Shown here: in pieces, positions 36,951-46,200 of the stretch
Layout: each line of letters opens with the position of its first letter
Numbering within the stretch: position 1 is the stretch's first letter
Assembly: GCF_004402485.1 (NCBI RefSeq)
Contig: NZ_SOFG01000011.1
Span: forward strand, 1-64,000
Direction: 5' to 3'
DNA length: 64,000 nt
DNA from: Cryobacterium algoricola
GTDB lineage: Bacteria > Actinomycetota > Actinomycetes > Actinomycetales > Microbacteriaceae
Made by a program: the position numbers and the translations under genes
Notes under the pieces: model-generated
What the model saw: the letters and a program-made list of their open reading frames with translations, nothing else
Databases searched by the model: none
What the model was told of the DNA's origin: nothing

Positions 36951-37385
36951 TCAGTCTCGGCGGAGTAGGGCGACGAGGGCGGGGAAGGGGGCGAGGCTTT
37001 CAGCGAGGCGGTCGACGATCTTCGGGTCGGGCTTGCTCTTGAAGATGCGGTCGATGTGGGCGAGCTGGGTGTCGGTGAGGCTGATGGTGTCGCCGGTGTT
37101 GGGGTTGCAGCCGAGGGCGATGCCGGTTCCGAAGAGGACGGCGGGGGTGCCGAGGGCGTGGGCGACGATGGTGAGGTAGAGGTTCAGTGGCGATCCGTTG
37201 ATGGCGCCTTCGTCGTCGACGAAGAGGTCGATGTTGCCGTTGAGGCGGACGACGTCGAAGTAGTCGCAGGGGATGCTGCGCTGGAGGGCTTCGACGCTGC
37301 TGGGTTCGGGCTGGATGTGGACGTACTGGATCTGCTCGTGGGTGATGCGCAGGGCCCGGAGCGGGGTCTTGGGTGTGGTGGTCAT
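36951..37385 (-). CDS. DUF3846-like protein
   Basis: 144 residues. The stretch CDYFDVVRLNGNIDLFVDDE followed by GAINGSPLNLYLTIVAHALG and PAVLFGTGIALG matches the pattern of DUF3846 proteins common in phages, plasmids and antirestriction/regulatory loci. Start at the ATG 37385 following GAGAAGGAGAG; the much longer open frame upstream is the structured repeat, not coding. Its 5' side is formed by leader copy A. Confidence 0.75.
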   Translation of the reverse strand: MTTTPKTPLRALRITHEQIQYVHIQPEPSSVEALQRSIPCDYFDVVRLNGNIDLFVDDEGAINGSPLNLYLTIVAHALGTPAVLFGTGIALGCNPNTGDTISLTDTQLAHIDRIFKSKPDPKIVDRLAESLAPFPALVALLRRD

Positions 37386-37410
37386 TGTTCTCTCCTTCTC
37401 GATCGACTGA

Positions 37411-37600
37411 TTTTTTTGCCTTCCGGCGAGAGAATCGATAGCGAGCGGGAGTGGCGGAGTGCCCAGAATTTCGGGCGAAATAAGGGAGCTTGCGACCGCG
37501 TCCGAAAATCTGGGCACGGAGCCGCGGAGCGAGCTACGGTCGAGAGCCGGAAAGGTCAAAAAAGCCCCACCAGCACAGCGCCGCGTAGCGGCTCCACTCA
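37411..37600 (-). promoter_or_regulatory. Structured leader element, copy A
   Basis: Read on the minus strand toward the DUF3846 gene it contains a GCCGC/GCGGC hairpin near a T-run, a 59-nt hairpin at 37459-37517 with 19-nt arms (GTGCCCAGATTTTCGGACG type) and a 21-nt loop, a conserved CTCCCGCTCGCTATCGATTC stretch and a GCC-GGAA-GGC mini-hairpin. The same order and sequence occur before the dprA-like gene (copy B). The relation of the sequence to the downstream reading frame differs between copies, so it is not a coding extension. Confidence 0.7.
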
Positions 37601-37663
37601 GCACTGGCTTGAGGCCCTTTGTCCTGGGCGTGAGCGCGTCCTTCCTTGAGCGGTGCGAGCGGG

Positions 37664-38749
37664 TCATGGGCTGGTCTGGGCGTTGCCGGTCGGATTGAGC
37701 GGGTCTTTTGTGTAGGCGACGTCGATGTGGAGGTGGTCGCAGCTGTCGTCGAGTTGGGCGGCGTGGAGCAGGGTGACGGTTGTTCCGGCTTGGGCTCGGC
37801 ATTGGGCTTGGCCGACTCTCGCACCGGTCGGTAGTACGGGGTCGAGCACGCCGATGAGTCGGAGGGAGAGTCCGTCGGCGCCGGTGATGCCGCTCCCACC
37901 GAGGGAGTAGATGTCGACGGCTTGCCCGCCACCGTTGATCCAGTGCGAGGAGGCGGTGCCGGCGCCTTCGATTTGGCCGGTGCATTTGCGGTTGAGGTCG
38001 CTGACTCCGATGCGATGGAACGTCTGCAGTGCCAGGACGAGGATGTGCAGGATGCGGGTGTCGATTCCGCAGTCGGGCACGGTCTTGCCTTGGGCGATCC
38101 ACCGGATTTCTTTGATGTGGTCGGGGACGAAACCGCGGAGGTTCCCGTTGTCGGCAGCCGCGACTAGCTCCGCCGCCAGACTGGCGGGGTCACCGTTAGT
38201 GCCGCAGCTTCCGGCGTTCGCTGTGCCGGTGAGTGCGGCGACGATCTGGGCGGCGGGTGCGTAGAACGGTGTGTAGTAATTCGGGTCCGCATTGTTCTGC
38301 ACAGCGTGCGCTGCCAGCGTCGGGGGCAAGGATTGCCAACCGGGTACCGCGAGCAGGTGGCTGAAGAAGAGTTGCGCGGACGTGGTCGGGTCCATGCGCT
38401 GCGCGAGGGAGCCCCATCCGGCGCGTTGTTGGAAGAGCCCGCGACTGTCGGGTCCAGCTGCGTCGCCGTGGTCGAGGATGCGGAGACCGGACTCCCCCAG
38501 AGCCGTCATCACGCCGATCGCTTGGGCAGGGGCATTCAGACCGAGTTGGATGCCGGCGTTGACGATCGCCGCCGCGTTCCCTAGCTGATCCTTCGAGTAC
38601 CCCGAGACGGTCGCGCTGCCTTGCCCTGGTGCGGCGCGGACCGTACTTCCGGGGCAGCTGCTGCCAGTACCGGAGGAGAGCGCGAGCGAGCTTCCGGTCA
38701 CGAAGACCAGCGCGGCTGTGCCGGCGACGATCGCTTTAAGGAGTGCCAT
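37664..38749 (-). CDS. Secreted cell-wall hydrolase of the transfer apparatus
   Basis: 361 residues starting MALLKAIVAGTAALVFVTGS, an N-terminal signal peptide or anchor. The N-terminal catalytic-like region (IGVMTALGESGLRILDHGD, PDSRGLFQQRAGWGS) resembles lysozyme-like/transglycosylase domains that drill peptidoglycan for conjugation. The C-terminal part with HWINGGGQAVDIYSLGG and DDSCDHLHIDVAY carries His-rich metallopeptidase-like motifs. It starts just after the VirB4-like gene. Its job would be to open the cell wall for the transfer channel. Confidence 0.78.
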   Translation of the reverse strand: MALLKAIVAGTAALVFVTGSSLALSSGTGSSCPGSTVRAAPGQGSATVSGYSKDQLGNAAAIVNAGIQLGLNAPAQAIGVMTALGESGLRILDHGDAAGPDSRGLFQQRAGWGSLAQRMDPTTSAQLFFSHLLAVPGWQSLPPTLAAHAVQNNADPNYYTPFYAPAAQIVAALTGTANAGSCGTNGDPASLAAELVAAADNGNLRGFVPDHIKEIRWIAQGKTVPDCGIDTRILHILVLALQTFHRIGVSDLNRKCTGQIEGAGTASSHWINGGGQAVDIYSLGGSGITGADGLSLRLIGVLDPVLPTGARVGQAQCRAQAGTTVTLLHAAQLDDSCDHLHIDVAYTKDPLNPTGNAQTSP

Positions 38750-38756
38750 GTGCGCT

Positions 38757-40211
38757 TCAGTCGGCGGTACCGGCTGCGAGGCCTTCGTCGGTGTTAGTGA
38801 GTTCGCGTTCCCAGCTCGAGCGGATGTGTTGGACGTGGGTTTCGGGGTGGGAGCCGTATTTGAAGATGTAGTGGCCGTCGGCAAGGTTCTCGATGGTGCG
38901 CGCGGTCTCCGGGGCCAGTCCGAAGGTTTGTTGGCACCAGAGGGCGTCGTCGGGTCGGGATTGCCGGTAGACGACGACGGTTTGTGCTTCCTGGATGATG
39001 GCCATGCCCGGTGAGTCTGTGGGGATGTCGGTGCCTTTATGCATCACGAACACGTTGGAGATCCCGAGGCCCCTTGAGAGTTTCTGGTTCGATTTGATCA
39101 GTTGAGCGCCGGGGCCCCCGATCATGTGCCAGCCCTCTTCATAGACGACGGTGGTGGCGGAATCGCGTTCGTGGCGGAGACGGCCGAGCATCCACATGTT
39201 CCCGATCGCCATCACCACGGGCACCACCGGCCCATCGTCGGGCAGCTGAGACAGGTCGAAGGAGGTTAGTTTGCCGCTCAGGTCCACAGACTTCGAAGTC
39301 TCGCCGTCGAGGAGGCCGGTGTACTCGTCGAGCAGCCCGTTCAGGGTCCATTTCACGGAGAGCCCGGCCTTGTGGAGGTCATCTCGCGCGGTCGGCGAGA
39401 GTGCGTGGTATTCGGGGTCGTCGGTGATGTTGCCAAGGTTGGGCAGCACGTCGGCGAGGACGGGCGCGCGGCCTTGGATGCGGTCGACGGTCGCGCGGAG
39501 GGCGGCACGGAGGGCTTCTTCTTCCCACCCGTCCAAGGGCTGGTCGCCGCGGGCGAGCCGGGTGACGATGTTCAACAGCCGCGCCTGGCCTTGGATGCCC
39601 GTGCCCCTCGCGATCATGGGATCGAGCAAGTTCAGAGTGGTTCCGGTGCCGTCGACGGTGAATCGGATGGGTTCGAACCCGTAGTGGCGGACGACGTTGG
39701 AGTATTCGCCTTCCCCGTTCTGGTCCTTCTTGTCGAACACGACCGCGCGCCGTCCCTTGAGGAGCAGGGGGCGGACGACGTAGTTGCATTTGGTGTGGGA
39801 GCTTTTCCCGGCGCCGACGTCGCCCATCACGATCACGTTCGGGCTCGACACCTCGCGGGGTTCCGAGTTGTAGGCGGTGACCGGATCGTGGGAAATCGGG
39901 GTACGGGAGAGCATGTCACGCCCGTTGACCACACCACGGGTCCCAGTCGGCGGTCCGATCAGTGCCGTGTTCAGGATTTCGGCCTGTCTGGTCGTCGTCG
40001 GCGCTCCATCCAGTGCTGGTGCGTACAAGCCGCGGCGCGCCGCCCCGGCGTTCGTCCGGAGCGGTGTGCCAGGTAGTGACCAGGGCACGATCTCCGTGCC
40101 ATCGCCCTGCGCGTTGCCTTCGGCCGTGGCGTCTGTGGGTGGAGCGAACTTGCGCAGCCCGGGCAATGCCCAGAGCCGTGATTTCGACGTCGGTGTAGCG
40201 TCACTGCTCAC
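38757..40211 (-). CDS. VirB4-like conjugation ATPase
   Basis: 484 residues. Walker A VMGDVGAGKSSHTK, Walker B-like VVYEEGWHMIGG, and downstream RGLGISNVFVMHKGTDIP as in the C-terminal motor of VirB4/TraC. It lacks the N-terminal VirB4 domain, which appears instead as the preceding SCO6880-like protein; together they form a split VirB4. The first codon overlaps the upstream gene stop by 4 bases. It energises the type IV secretion-like channel. Confidence 0.88.
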   Translation of the reverse strand: MSSDATPTSKSRLWALPGLRKFAPPTDATAEGNAQGDGTEIVPWSLPGTPLRTNAGAARRGLYAPALDGAPTTTRQAEILNTALIGPPTGTRGVVNGRDMLSRTPISHDPVTAYNSEPREVSSPNVIVMGDVGAGKSSHTKCNYVVRPLLLKGRRAVVFDKKDQNGEGEYSNVVRHYGFEPIRFTVDGTGTTLNLLDPMIARGTGIQGQARLLNIVTRLARGDQPLDGWEEEALRAALRATVDRIQGRAPVLADVLPNLGNITDDPEYHALSPTARDDLHKAGLSVKWTLNGLLDEYTGLLDGETSKSVDLSGKLTSFDLSQLPDDGPVVPVVMAIGNMWMLGRLRHERDSATTVVYEEGWHMIGGPGAQLIKSNQKLSRGLGISNVFVMHKGTDIPTDSPGMAIIQEAQTVVVYRQSRPDDALWCQQTFGLAPETARTIENLADGHYIFKYGSHPETHVQHIRSSWERELTNTDEGLAAGTAD

Positions 40212-41869
40212 GAGATTGCTTCCTTGTCGGATCGACCGGCCAATCGGGTGTAGACGCGGCTCGAGAAGGAGGGTGCCGCCGCTCGGAGACCGCGCCCGAT
40301 GGGCCAGGTGGTGCCGGAGGCGGCGGCTTGGTACGAGTCCAGCCAGTCCAGGCGCTCGATGCCGAGCCCAGTGGAGCAGGTCTCCTCAAGCTGTCGCGAG
40401 GCCCGGGCGAGTTCGTCACGGGTGCGAGCGGAGATGGTGACGTATCCGATCCAAGTCGCCCCGTGGTGGTGAGATCCGGCGACGAGGTCCTGCCCGCGTC
40501 GCCGCGCCGCCGTCATCTGCACGTCCGTGTCATCCGTGTCGACCTGGCCGCCTTCGCGCCGGGAGAGGGCTTCGGCGGTGTCACGGGTCAAGTCTTGGCG
40601 GGCAGCGGCTTTCGCTTCGACAGCGGGGACGAGGTGCAGGTGGAAGGACACGGTCCGGATGAACTGCAGGTCTCGGCCGACGAGCAGGTCGAGCACCCAG
40701 AGTTGGGTGCGCGGCGCGGTTGACAGGGCCTCGGCGCGGATAGCCGCGGTGCGATGCCACCACTCCACCGGGGCGCCCGTGCTCGGATCGGTGCCGTCAA
40801 CCACATGCGCCGAGTACTCATCGTGGGACGCTTCGCCGAGGCGTTCCGGGACCACGTCGGCGACGAAGTCCAAGGGGCGAGTCGGGTTCTGTTGGTGGCG
40901 GATCAGGGCGGTGGTCTGCCGGGCCGTGAGGACGTCGATGCGACCCATCTTTGCTTCTCCGAGCCCGCGGGCGGTGGAGGCGATCTCTTGGCGCATCAGG
41001 CCGCGCCACCCCTCCCGGCCGGCCCCGTACTTCGCGGCCGCGTCGTGGAAGGCGCCGGTCAGCGGCCACGTGACAGTGACGAAGTGGCGCTGCACCATCG
41101 CGTCAGTCCCCGTCAGGCGGAGCACCTCTTCGTAAGAGCTGATGGCTTCGCGGGGTGCCGCGGGATCGAGGCTGTTCAACACCCAGAACTCCTGCAATGC
41201 ACTATCGGACGGCAACACACGCGTCGTGACCTGCACGTCGCTGACCAGGACGGAGGGCGCGGCACGGACGGCCAGGAAAACACCCCAACCGTGGGCGGCG
41301 CGCGCCATCACCGACGCGGATTCGATCCCCCGGAGCTGTCCGGTGACGGCGAACGTCACCGAGAGGTACGGCTGCTCCCCTATGGGCGCATGCCAGGCAA
41401 TTCCCGGCTCTCCGCGCCCGTGCTGCAGCCAACCGAGCCCGTCGGACCCGTCCGGGTTAGCCCGCATCGCCGTCACTGCCCGATCTGCCGCCCGCGCGGC
41501 CTGCCGACCGGCCTTGCCGCGCACAGTCAAAGCGTCGTCGAGGGTTTGCTGCAGTTGGTCCCAAGCCCCGACCTCGTAGGGCACGAAGGTATCGGTGCCG
41601 GTCCGACGCCGGTGGTTCCACCGGAACCTTTTGCGGCGGCGGTCGACGATTGAGCCTCGATGAGTGCGCGCCGTCACCAGGAGCGTGACCCCGCAGCTGC
41701 CGGCCGTGACGGCCAGGGCAGGCCAGCCGATCAGCGGAGTCAGGACCATGCCGGCCAGCACGGACACCGTGAGGAACACGACCCGGGTGCGTGAATGGGT
41801 GCCGCCGAAGAAGGAGCGGTGCCCGCTCTCACCTCCCAAATAGCGGATCACGGTTCTCGGGTCGCTCAC
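40208..41869 (-). CDS. SCO6880-like (VirB4 N-terminal/PrgI-fused) transfer protein
   Basis: 553 residues. Two N-terminal membrane helices (about 30-65: VVFLTVSVLAGMVLTPLIG, PALAVTAGSCGVTLLV) resemble PrgI/TcpE, and a long soluble domain follows without ATPase motifs. This layout matches the SCO6880 family found in actinobacterial ICEs, always next to a VirB4-type ATPase. It links the ATPase to the membrane channel. Overlaps both neighbours by 4 bases. Confidence 0.85.
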   Translation of the reverse strand: MSDPRTVIRYLGGESGHRSFFGGTHSRTRVVFLTVSVLAGMVLTPLIGWPALAVTAGSCGVTLLVTARTHRGSIVDRRRKRFRWNHRRRTGTDTFVPYEVGAWDQLQQTLDDALTVRGKAGRQAARAADRAVTAMRANPDGSDGLGWLQHGRGEPGIAWHAPIGEQPYLSVTFAVTGQLRGIESASVMARAAHGWGVFLAVRAAPSVLVSDVQVTTRVLPSDSALQEFWVLNSLDPAAPREAISSYEEVLRLTGTDAMVQRHFVTVTWPLTGAFHDAAAKYGAGREGWRGLMRQEIASTARGLGEAKMGRIDVLTARQTTALIRHQQNPTRPLDFVADVVPERLGEASHDEYSAHVVDGTDPSTGAPVEWWHRTAAIRAEALSTAPRTQLWVLDLLVGRDLQFIRTVSFHLHLVPAVEAKAAARQDLTRDTAEALSRREGGQVDTDDTDVQMTAARRRGQDLVAGSHHHGATWIGYVTISARTRDELARASRQLEETCSTGLGIERLDWLDSYQAAASGTTWPIGRGLRAAAPSFSSRVYTRLAGRSDKEAIS

Positions 41870-43362
41870 GAGCCGCCCACGTTCGGAGTGTCGTCCATCG
41901 ACGCGGCCGCTTTCTCGCCGGCCTGCTGAACGAGCTGGGCGCCCTTGTGCACGGCCGCGATGCCGAGCGCGGCGATCAACGTCGGCGCTCCGACGACGGC
42001 ACCAGCACCAGTCGCCGATTCCGCGGTACCCGCGGCCGCGAGGGCTCCTTCCGCACCAACGGTGGCGGTACTGCCCGCGGCTCCCTCCGTCCCAGCAGCC
42101 CCGAGTGTCGCCGCCACCCCGGTTCCGGCCGCCGTGTGATCGCTCGCACCCTGCTCCCTTGCGGATCCGGATGTGATAACTGTCCGGCCGCCACCAGTGC
42201 CTTTAGCCCCTGCGGTTTCAGTACTCGCGCCGGTAGTCGCGCCAGCCGTGCCGGCGGCCTCGGCCAGGCTCGCGGTAGTCGTACCGGCGGGAGCGGGAGC
42301 TCCGGCACTGTCGGGCGGAGATGACGGCGATGTGGGCTTGACCGGGGCGTCTTCAGTGTTGGCTTGGTAGAAGCGGCTGGTGGCTTCGGTGATGTTCGGC
42401 GCCCCGATTGGGCCAATGGTGCCGGCCGAGGGCCCGTTGGTGCCGCCGAAGGCCATCGGGATGACCGGGGCGAACTTCATCAGCAGCACGGGCGAGAACG
42501 CGGCCATCATCAGCGCAATGATCGCGACGAGCAGGGTGACCATCGATTGCAGGCTGAAGTTGTTGCCGAACGCGTTCAGCTGGTTCGCCATCATCGAGAA
42601 TGCCAATCCCAGCAGCAGGAACAGCAAGGGGTGTGCGGCCAGGATGCCGATCCACAGCGTCGCGATCTTCAGGCCGAAGCCGCGTTTGTTTTTGTCGATG
42701 ATCCAGACCAGACCCAGGGGGAACAAGACTCCGGTGAAGTACAGCGTCACCAGTTGGACCAGCAGCATCAGCAGGACGAGGAAGAGGCCGAGGATGATGC
42801 AGGTCATCAGCGGTACGGCCATGACCACGCCGCCGGAGATACCGACCGGGTCCGTCTGGTTCAGCATGGTCTCAAACTGGACGGTGATGGAGTCCAGAGT
42901 TCCGGTCAGGCCGGCTGCGACGAACACGTCGGTGAGGGAATGGAAGAACTGGATCAAGATTATGCCCAGCGCGGGCCCGAACATCGCCCCGACCAGGAAC
43001 AGCCCGAAATAGAGTCCGATCGATTCCACGAGGTCACGGCCGGCCTGTGCGCCTCGAGCGGTGCGCACGGCTTGCGGGATGAGGAGCAAGACTGCGACGA
43101 AGATCGCCGTTGCGAAGGAGATCTTGTAGGCGTTGATGAACCAGTCGGTTGTGAGGTCCGGCAGGGTCGCGCTCGTCAGCGCCGGCATGATGTCGCGGGT
43201 CATGCTCACAGCCGCGCCCTGCAGAGCTTTGAACGTATTCCCCCACGGGTCCGACCAGTAGTTGACGGTTGCGGTCACATTGTTGACAATGTCGCCGACA
43301 CCGCCGAGGATGCCTCCGATCCCGGGATCATCGCCGTTGGCCATTGGAATCATGGTCAGCAT
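41866..43362 (-). CDS. TrbL/VirB6-like channel protein with disordered tail
   Basis: 498 residues. About eight membrane helices (TAIFVAVLLLIPQAVRTA; LYFGLFLVGAMFGPALGIIL; TCIILGLFLVLLMLLVQL; LFLLLGLAFSMMANQL and others) up to about residue 310, followed by a 190-residue Ala/Thr/Gly/Pro-rich tail of low complexity (about 340-480). This is the architecture of actinobacterial TrbL/VirB6-like conjugation proteins that line the membrane pore. The start overlaps the VirB8-like gene by 7 bases. Confidence 0.85.
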   Translation of the reverse strand: MLTMIPMANGDDPGIGGILGGVGDIVNNVTATVNYWSDPWGNTFKALQGAAVSMTRDIMPALTSATLPDLTTDWFINAYKISFATAIFVAVLLLIPQAVRTARGAQAGRDLVESIGLYFGLFLVGAMFGPALGIILIQFFHSLTDVFVAAGLTGTLDSITVQFETMLNQTDPVGISGGVVMAVPLMTCIILGLFLVLLMLLVQLVTLYFTGVLFPLGLVWIIDKNKRGFGLKIATLWIGILAAHPLLFLLLGLAFSMMANQLNAFGNNFSLQSMVTLLVAIIALMMAAFSPVLLMKFAPVIPMAFGGTNGPSAGTIGPIGAPNITEATSRFYQANTEDAPVKPTSPSSPPDSAGAPAPAGTTTASLAEAAGTAGATTGASTETAGAKGTGGGRTVITSGSAREQGASDHTAAGTGVAATLGAAGTEGAAGSTATVGAEGALAAAGTAESATGAGAVVGAPTLIAALGIAAVHKGAQLVQQAGEKAAASMDDTPNVGGS

Positions 43363-44033
43363 CCGCTCGCGAATGGCTTGCCGATCGCATATAGATCTTC
43401 AGTTGATCGTGTCCCGACGGACTTTACGAATTTCCACTTGCCGCCCTCCCACCGGAGAGTGACGGTAATTGATCCGCGGAGGTTGGGGCTCAATTCGCCG
43501 TTGATCACAACGCCGGTCCCTATTGTCGCCTCCACCTCGGTGCCGGACGATGACTCCAGGTGCCAGACACCTGGGATTGTCGACAGGTAGTAGTCGGTCG
43601 AATCCGGAACGAGCCCACCCGAAAGGTTCGGTCCTGTTGCGAAGAAGCCGGTGAGATCCTTTGTCGGCGCGTCCGAAGCGAGGCCAGTCGTGGCAAGTCT
43701 GTCTGAATCAGAAGCGGTCGGGTACGGATATTGGATAAGCCACCGAACAAATGCCGCGGCGACGTCCACTCCCCCTCCTGTCGTTTGAGGTGCTAGTTCT
43801 TGGGCCACGCTCACCATCGCTGCGTCACGAACTGGACCGCCCAAACATCCAGTGGGCACGGTATCCGCGCCCTCCGTCGGTGAATTCCCGCCGATGCCCG
43901 TTGACTGTCCAGCAATTTGGGTGGGCGTTGGGCCTCTGGTGGAGAAGAAGCCGATGGCGCCTGCAGTGACCAGGAGCACGAGGAAGGCTCCGAGGATCCA
44001 TCGTCTGGGGCGGCGGCGGGTGCGGGTGCGCAT
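43356..44033 (-). CDS. VirB8/TcpC-like bitopic membrane protein
   Basis: 225 residues. Very basic N-terminus (MRTRTRRRPRRW), one membrane helix (about 13-30) and an extracytoplasmic domain ending in a single Cys. The domain has alternating beta segments (ATIGTGVVINGELSPNLRGS, TVTLRWEGGKWKFVKSVG), consistent with an NTF2-like VirB8/TcpC fold, though sequence alone does not prove it. Position between TrbL-like and pilin-like genes supports a channel subunit. Confidence 0.65.
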   Translation of the reverse strand: MRTRTRRRPRRWILGAFLVLLVTAGAIGFFSTRGPTPTQIAGQSTGIGGNSPTEGADTVPTGCLGGPVRDAAMVSVAQELAPQTTGGGVDVAAAFVRWLIQYPYPTASDSDRLATTGLASDAPTKDLTGFFATGPNLSGGLVPDSTDYYLSTIPGVWHLESSSGTEVEATIGTGVVINGELSPNLRGSITVTLRWEGGKWKFVKSVGTRSTEDLYAIGKPFASGC

Positions 44034-44036
44034 GGG

Positions 44037-44354
44037 TCAGCCGAAGACCGTGAGGATGGCGCCGACGATGACGGCGAGGGAGGCGAGGACGCCCATGGAG
44101 ATGCCGGCCCAGAGGGATTGGTTGCGTGCGGTTTTGTATTCGTTGGGGTTGCCGCCGCTGGAGGCGCTGGCCATCCGGGTGACGCCGATGATGAGGAAGG
44201 CGACGGCGAGGATGATGCCGATGCCCCAAATTCCGGCGAGGAGTTTTTGCCAGAGTTGGGTGAATTCGGCGCCGAAGATCGTGAAGTTGGGCAGGATCCC
44301 GTTGAGTGGGTTGTCGATGGTGTGCACGATCTGGGACAGGATTTCGGGGGCCAC
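44037..44354 (-). CDS. Small two-helix membrane protein, pilin-like (VirB2-type)
   Basis: 105 residues with two hydrophobic helices (LLAGIWGIGIILAVAFLII and LWAGISMGVLASLAVIVGAI) joined by a polar loop (ASASSGGNPNEYKTARNQ). Size and topology are like VirB2/TrbC pilins, without a clear signal peptide. It lies 3 bases before the VirB8-like gene. Confidence 0.7.
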   Translation of the reverse strand: MAPEILSQIVHTIDNPLNGILPNFTIFGAEFTQLWQKLLAGIWGIGIILAVAFLIIGVTRMASASSGGNPNEYKTARNQSLWAGISMGVLASLAVIVGAILTVFG

Positions 44355-44383
44355 GTGTTCGCCTTTCGCCGGGTGCCTCGGGG

Positions 44384-45559
44384 TTATCGGACGCTGTCCT
44401 GGAGGGACCGGACGACGGCGGCCGACGCGGTCGCGAATGCCCGGTAGGTTCCCGGGTCCAGGTGCGCGAGCGTGATCTGGCCGCGTTCAGCGATGTGTGC
44501 GTCATACGGGATCTCGAACACGTGGCTAACCTCGGCTGCGTCGATGATGCGGCCGACGCGGTCAACGACCTTCGGGTTCTCAGGACGCCCGTCGGTCAGG
44601 CGCAGGATGATGGCCCGGTTGGCCAGGCTTTCAGCCTTCCCACCGGCCGCGCGGAGAACATCGAGTAGCGCAACAGCCTCCAGGACGGCGTCGCCCGCGT
44701 TGAAGACCGGGATGATCAGCGCGTCGGCGGTGTCGATGGCGCCTTGGAACGCGGAGGACGAAGGTTGGTTGCCGCTGTCCATGACGCGGATGCCGTAGTA
44801 CCGGTCGACGACCGCGGCGACGGCTATCACGTCGCCTGCGGTGAGGCGTGGGCGTCGTCCGACGGTGCCGATGACGGACGCGAAGGAGGTTTGCGGGGCG
44901 GTGTAGCCGGCGAGTTGTCCGGCGCTGCCGATTGTGGTGATGTCGCGGACGAGTTCGCCGATGCCGCGGTTGGGGTTTCCTTCGGCGCGGAACATCAGGG
45001 CGCCGGGGTCGTCGGAGACTTCCATGATGCAGACGGAGCCGCCGCGGACTGCGGCGAGGACCCCGCCGGTGATGATCGCGGTCGGGGTCTTCCCGACGCC
45101 GCCTTTCTGGTTGGCGACGAGGACGCTCACGGCGCGGGTCCAGGTGGCCTGCCGGATGGTTTCTTCGTCGCGGCGGAGTTGTTCGGCCAGCTGCAGGTCC
45201 CGTTGCTCCGAACGCCCCGGCTCCGGGTGGAAGCCAAGCCGGGCGAGCAGCCCGCGGAGCCCTCGGGTCGCCTGCTTCGGCGGAGGTGTTATGGCGACAA
45301 TGCCGAGGTCGTCGAGGGGTTCACGAAGCATTCCGCTGGCCCCCGGGCTGACCGGACGGGTCTCCTCCGCGGCACTTACGAACGGCTCGGGAACCGACCC
45401 GGCAGACTGATCCCCCCACTCGATTTCAGTTGCAGGTGCGGGTGGAGTCGGCTCCGGCGGGAGGGTTTCCACATACTGATGCGCCCGGCTGGCGCCAGCG
45501 AATGCGGTCGGCGTCGGCGCAGCGGCGTCGGTCGGCGTGAGTTCGTCAGCACTACTCAC
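44384..45559 (-). CDS. ParA/MinD-like ATPase of the transfer module
   Basis: About 391 residues from a GTG at 45559 (GGAAGGTGG upstream); the longer open frame adds 74 residues of doubtful coding character. N-terminal 150 residues are Pro/Ala-rich and disordered. The ATPase part has a deviant Walker A VANQKGGVGKTPTAIITGG, switch-like IRVMDSGNQPSSS and a C-terminal EIPYDAHIAERGQITLAHLD. ParA-like proteins position or activate conjugation machinery, and this type is common in actinobacterial ICEs. Confidence 0.82.
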   Translation of the reverse strand: MSSADELTPTDAAAPTPTAFAGASRAHQYVETLPPEPTPPAPATEIEWGDQSAGSVPEPFVSAAEETRPVSPGASGMLREPLDDLGIVAITPPPKQATRGLRGLLARLGFHPEPGRSEQRDLQLAEQLRRDEETIRQATWTRAVSVLVANQKGGVGKTPTAIITGGVLAAVRGGSVCIMEVSDDPGALMFRAEGNPNRGIGELVRDITTIGSAGQLAGYTAPQTSFASVIGTVGRRPRLTAGDVIAVAAVVDRYYGIRVMDSGNQPSSSAFQGAIDTADALIIPVFNAGDAVLEAVALLDVLRAAGGKAESLANRAIILRLTDGRPENPKVVDRVGRIIDAAEVSHVFEIPYDAHIAERGQITLAHLDPGTYRAFATASAAVVRSLQDSVR

Positions 45560-45984
45560 GCGCGAGTCCACCTTCCCGGACTGTCGCAGCCGAGTTCGTA
45601 GCTGTGTACGCTCTCCGGCCGAGGCACCGAGGTGTGCGTTCTGCCGGGCCGACTCTGACCGGGTCCGTGACCCAGGCGTGCGTGGGTGGTGTTTGGTAGG
45701 TGGTGCGGTGCAGTTGCGACATGATCCCTCATCCATGGCGTCGTCTAACCTCAGGGTGAGAGTAAACCTCACCTCCGACATTGGGTAGGACTCTCCGTCT
45801 GATCGGCTAAATATTTTCCGACCGGCGCATGTGGTTCTTCGTGGTTGTACACAAGTTCGCCTCGAGATGCCCTCCGAGCTTCATCCCCAGTACTGTCCGT
45901 CCGGACTTGGGATGCAGAATTTCAGGGGCGAGGGACCAAAGATCAGGGGCCTGTGGGGAAGCGGCCTCGGCCGCTCTGATTGTT

Positions 45985-46170
45985 TGAGCGGAGCCGCTGC
46001 GCGGCCGGGTTTTTCTTGTTTTGTTTACCTTTCGGCTGCCGATCGTAGCTCGCTTCGATCCTGCGTTCCCAGATTTTCGGGCGCGGTCGCAAGCTCCCTT
46101 ATTTCGCCCGAAATTCTGGGCACTTCGGCTCTCCCGCTCGCTATCGATTCTCTCGCCGGAAGGCAAACAA
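45985..46170 (+). promoter_or_regulatory. Structured leader element, copy B
   Basis: Same elements as copy A in the same order toward the gene: GCCGCTGCGCGGC hairpin followed by TTTTTCTT (terminator-like, 45990-46013), the large hairpin at 46065-46123 with an identical loop AAGCTCCCTTATTT core, the conserved CTCCCGCTCGCTATCGATTC stretch and GCC-GGAA-GGC before an A-rich run. The ATG of the dprA-like gene is about 30 bases downstream. 45782-45984 contains nothing else I recognise apart from an AGCGGCC/GGCCGCT palindrome. Confidence 0.7.
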
Positions 46171-46200
46171 AATTGTCGGTTGAGTAGAGGGAGCGAGATC

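Noticed and set aside
37056..37649. Open frames across the structured leader copies (also 45807-46280) with similar peptide sequences
   Set aside because: The similarity follows from the DNA repeat; frames relative to the downstream gene differ between copies and neither has a good ribosome site.
39662..39680. GGTTCGAACCC resembling a tRNA T-arm
   Set aside because: It is inside the VirB4-like gene (GFEPI codons) with no cloverleaf around it.
42364..43590. A 408-codon plus-strand frame over the TrbL-like gene
   Set aside because: Gln/Asp/Arg-rich antisense artefact of a membrane protein gene.
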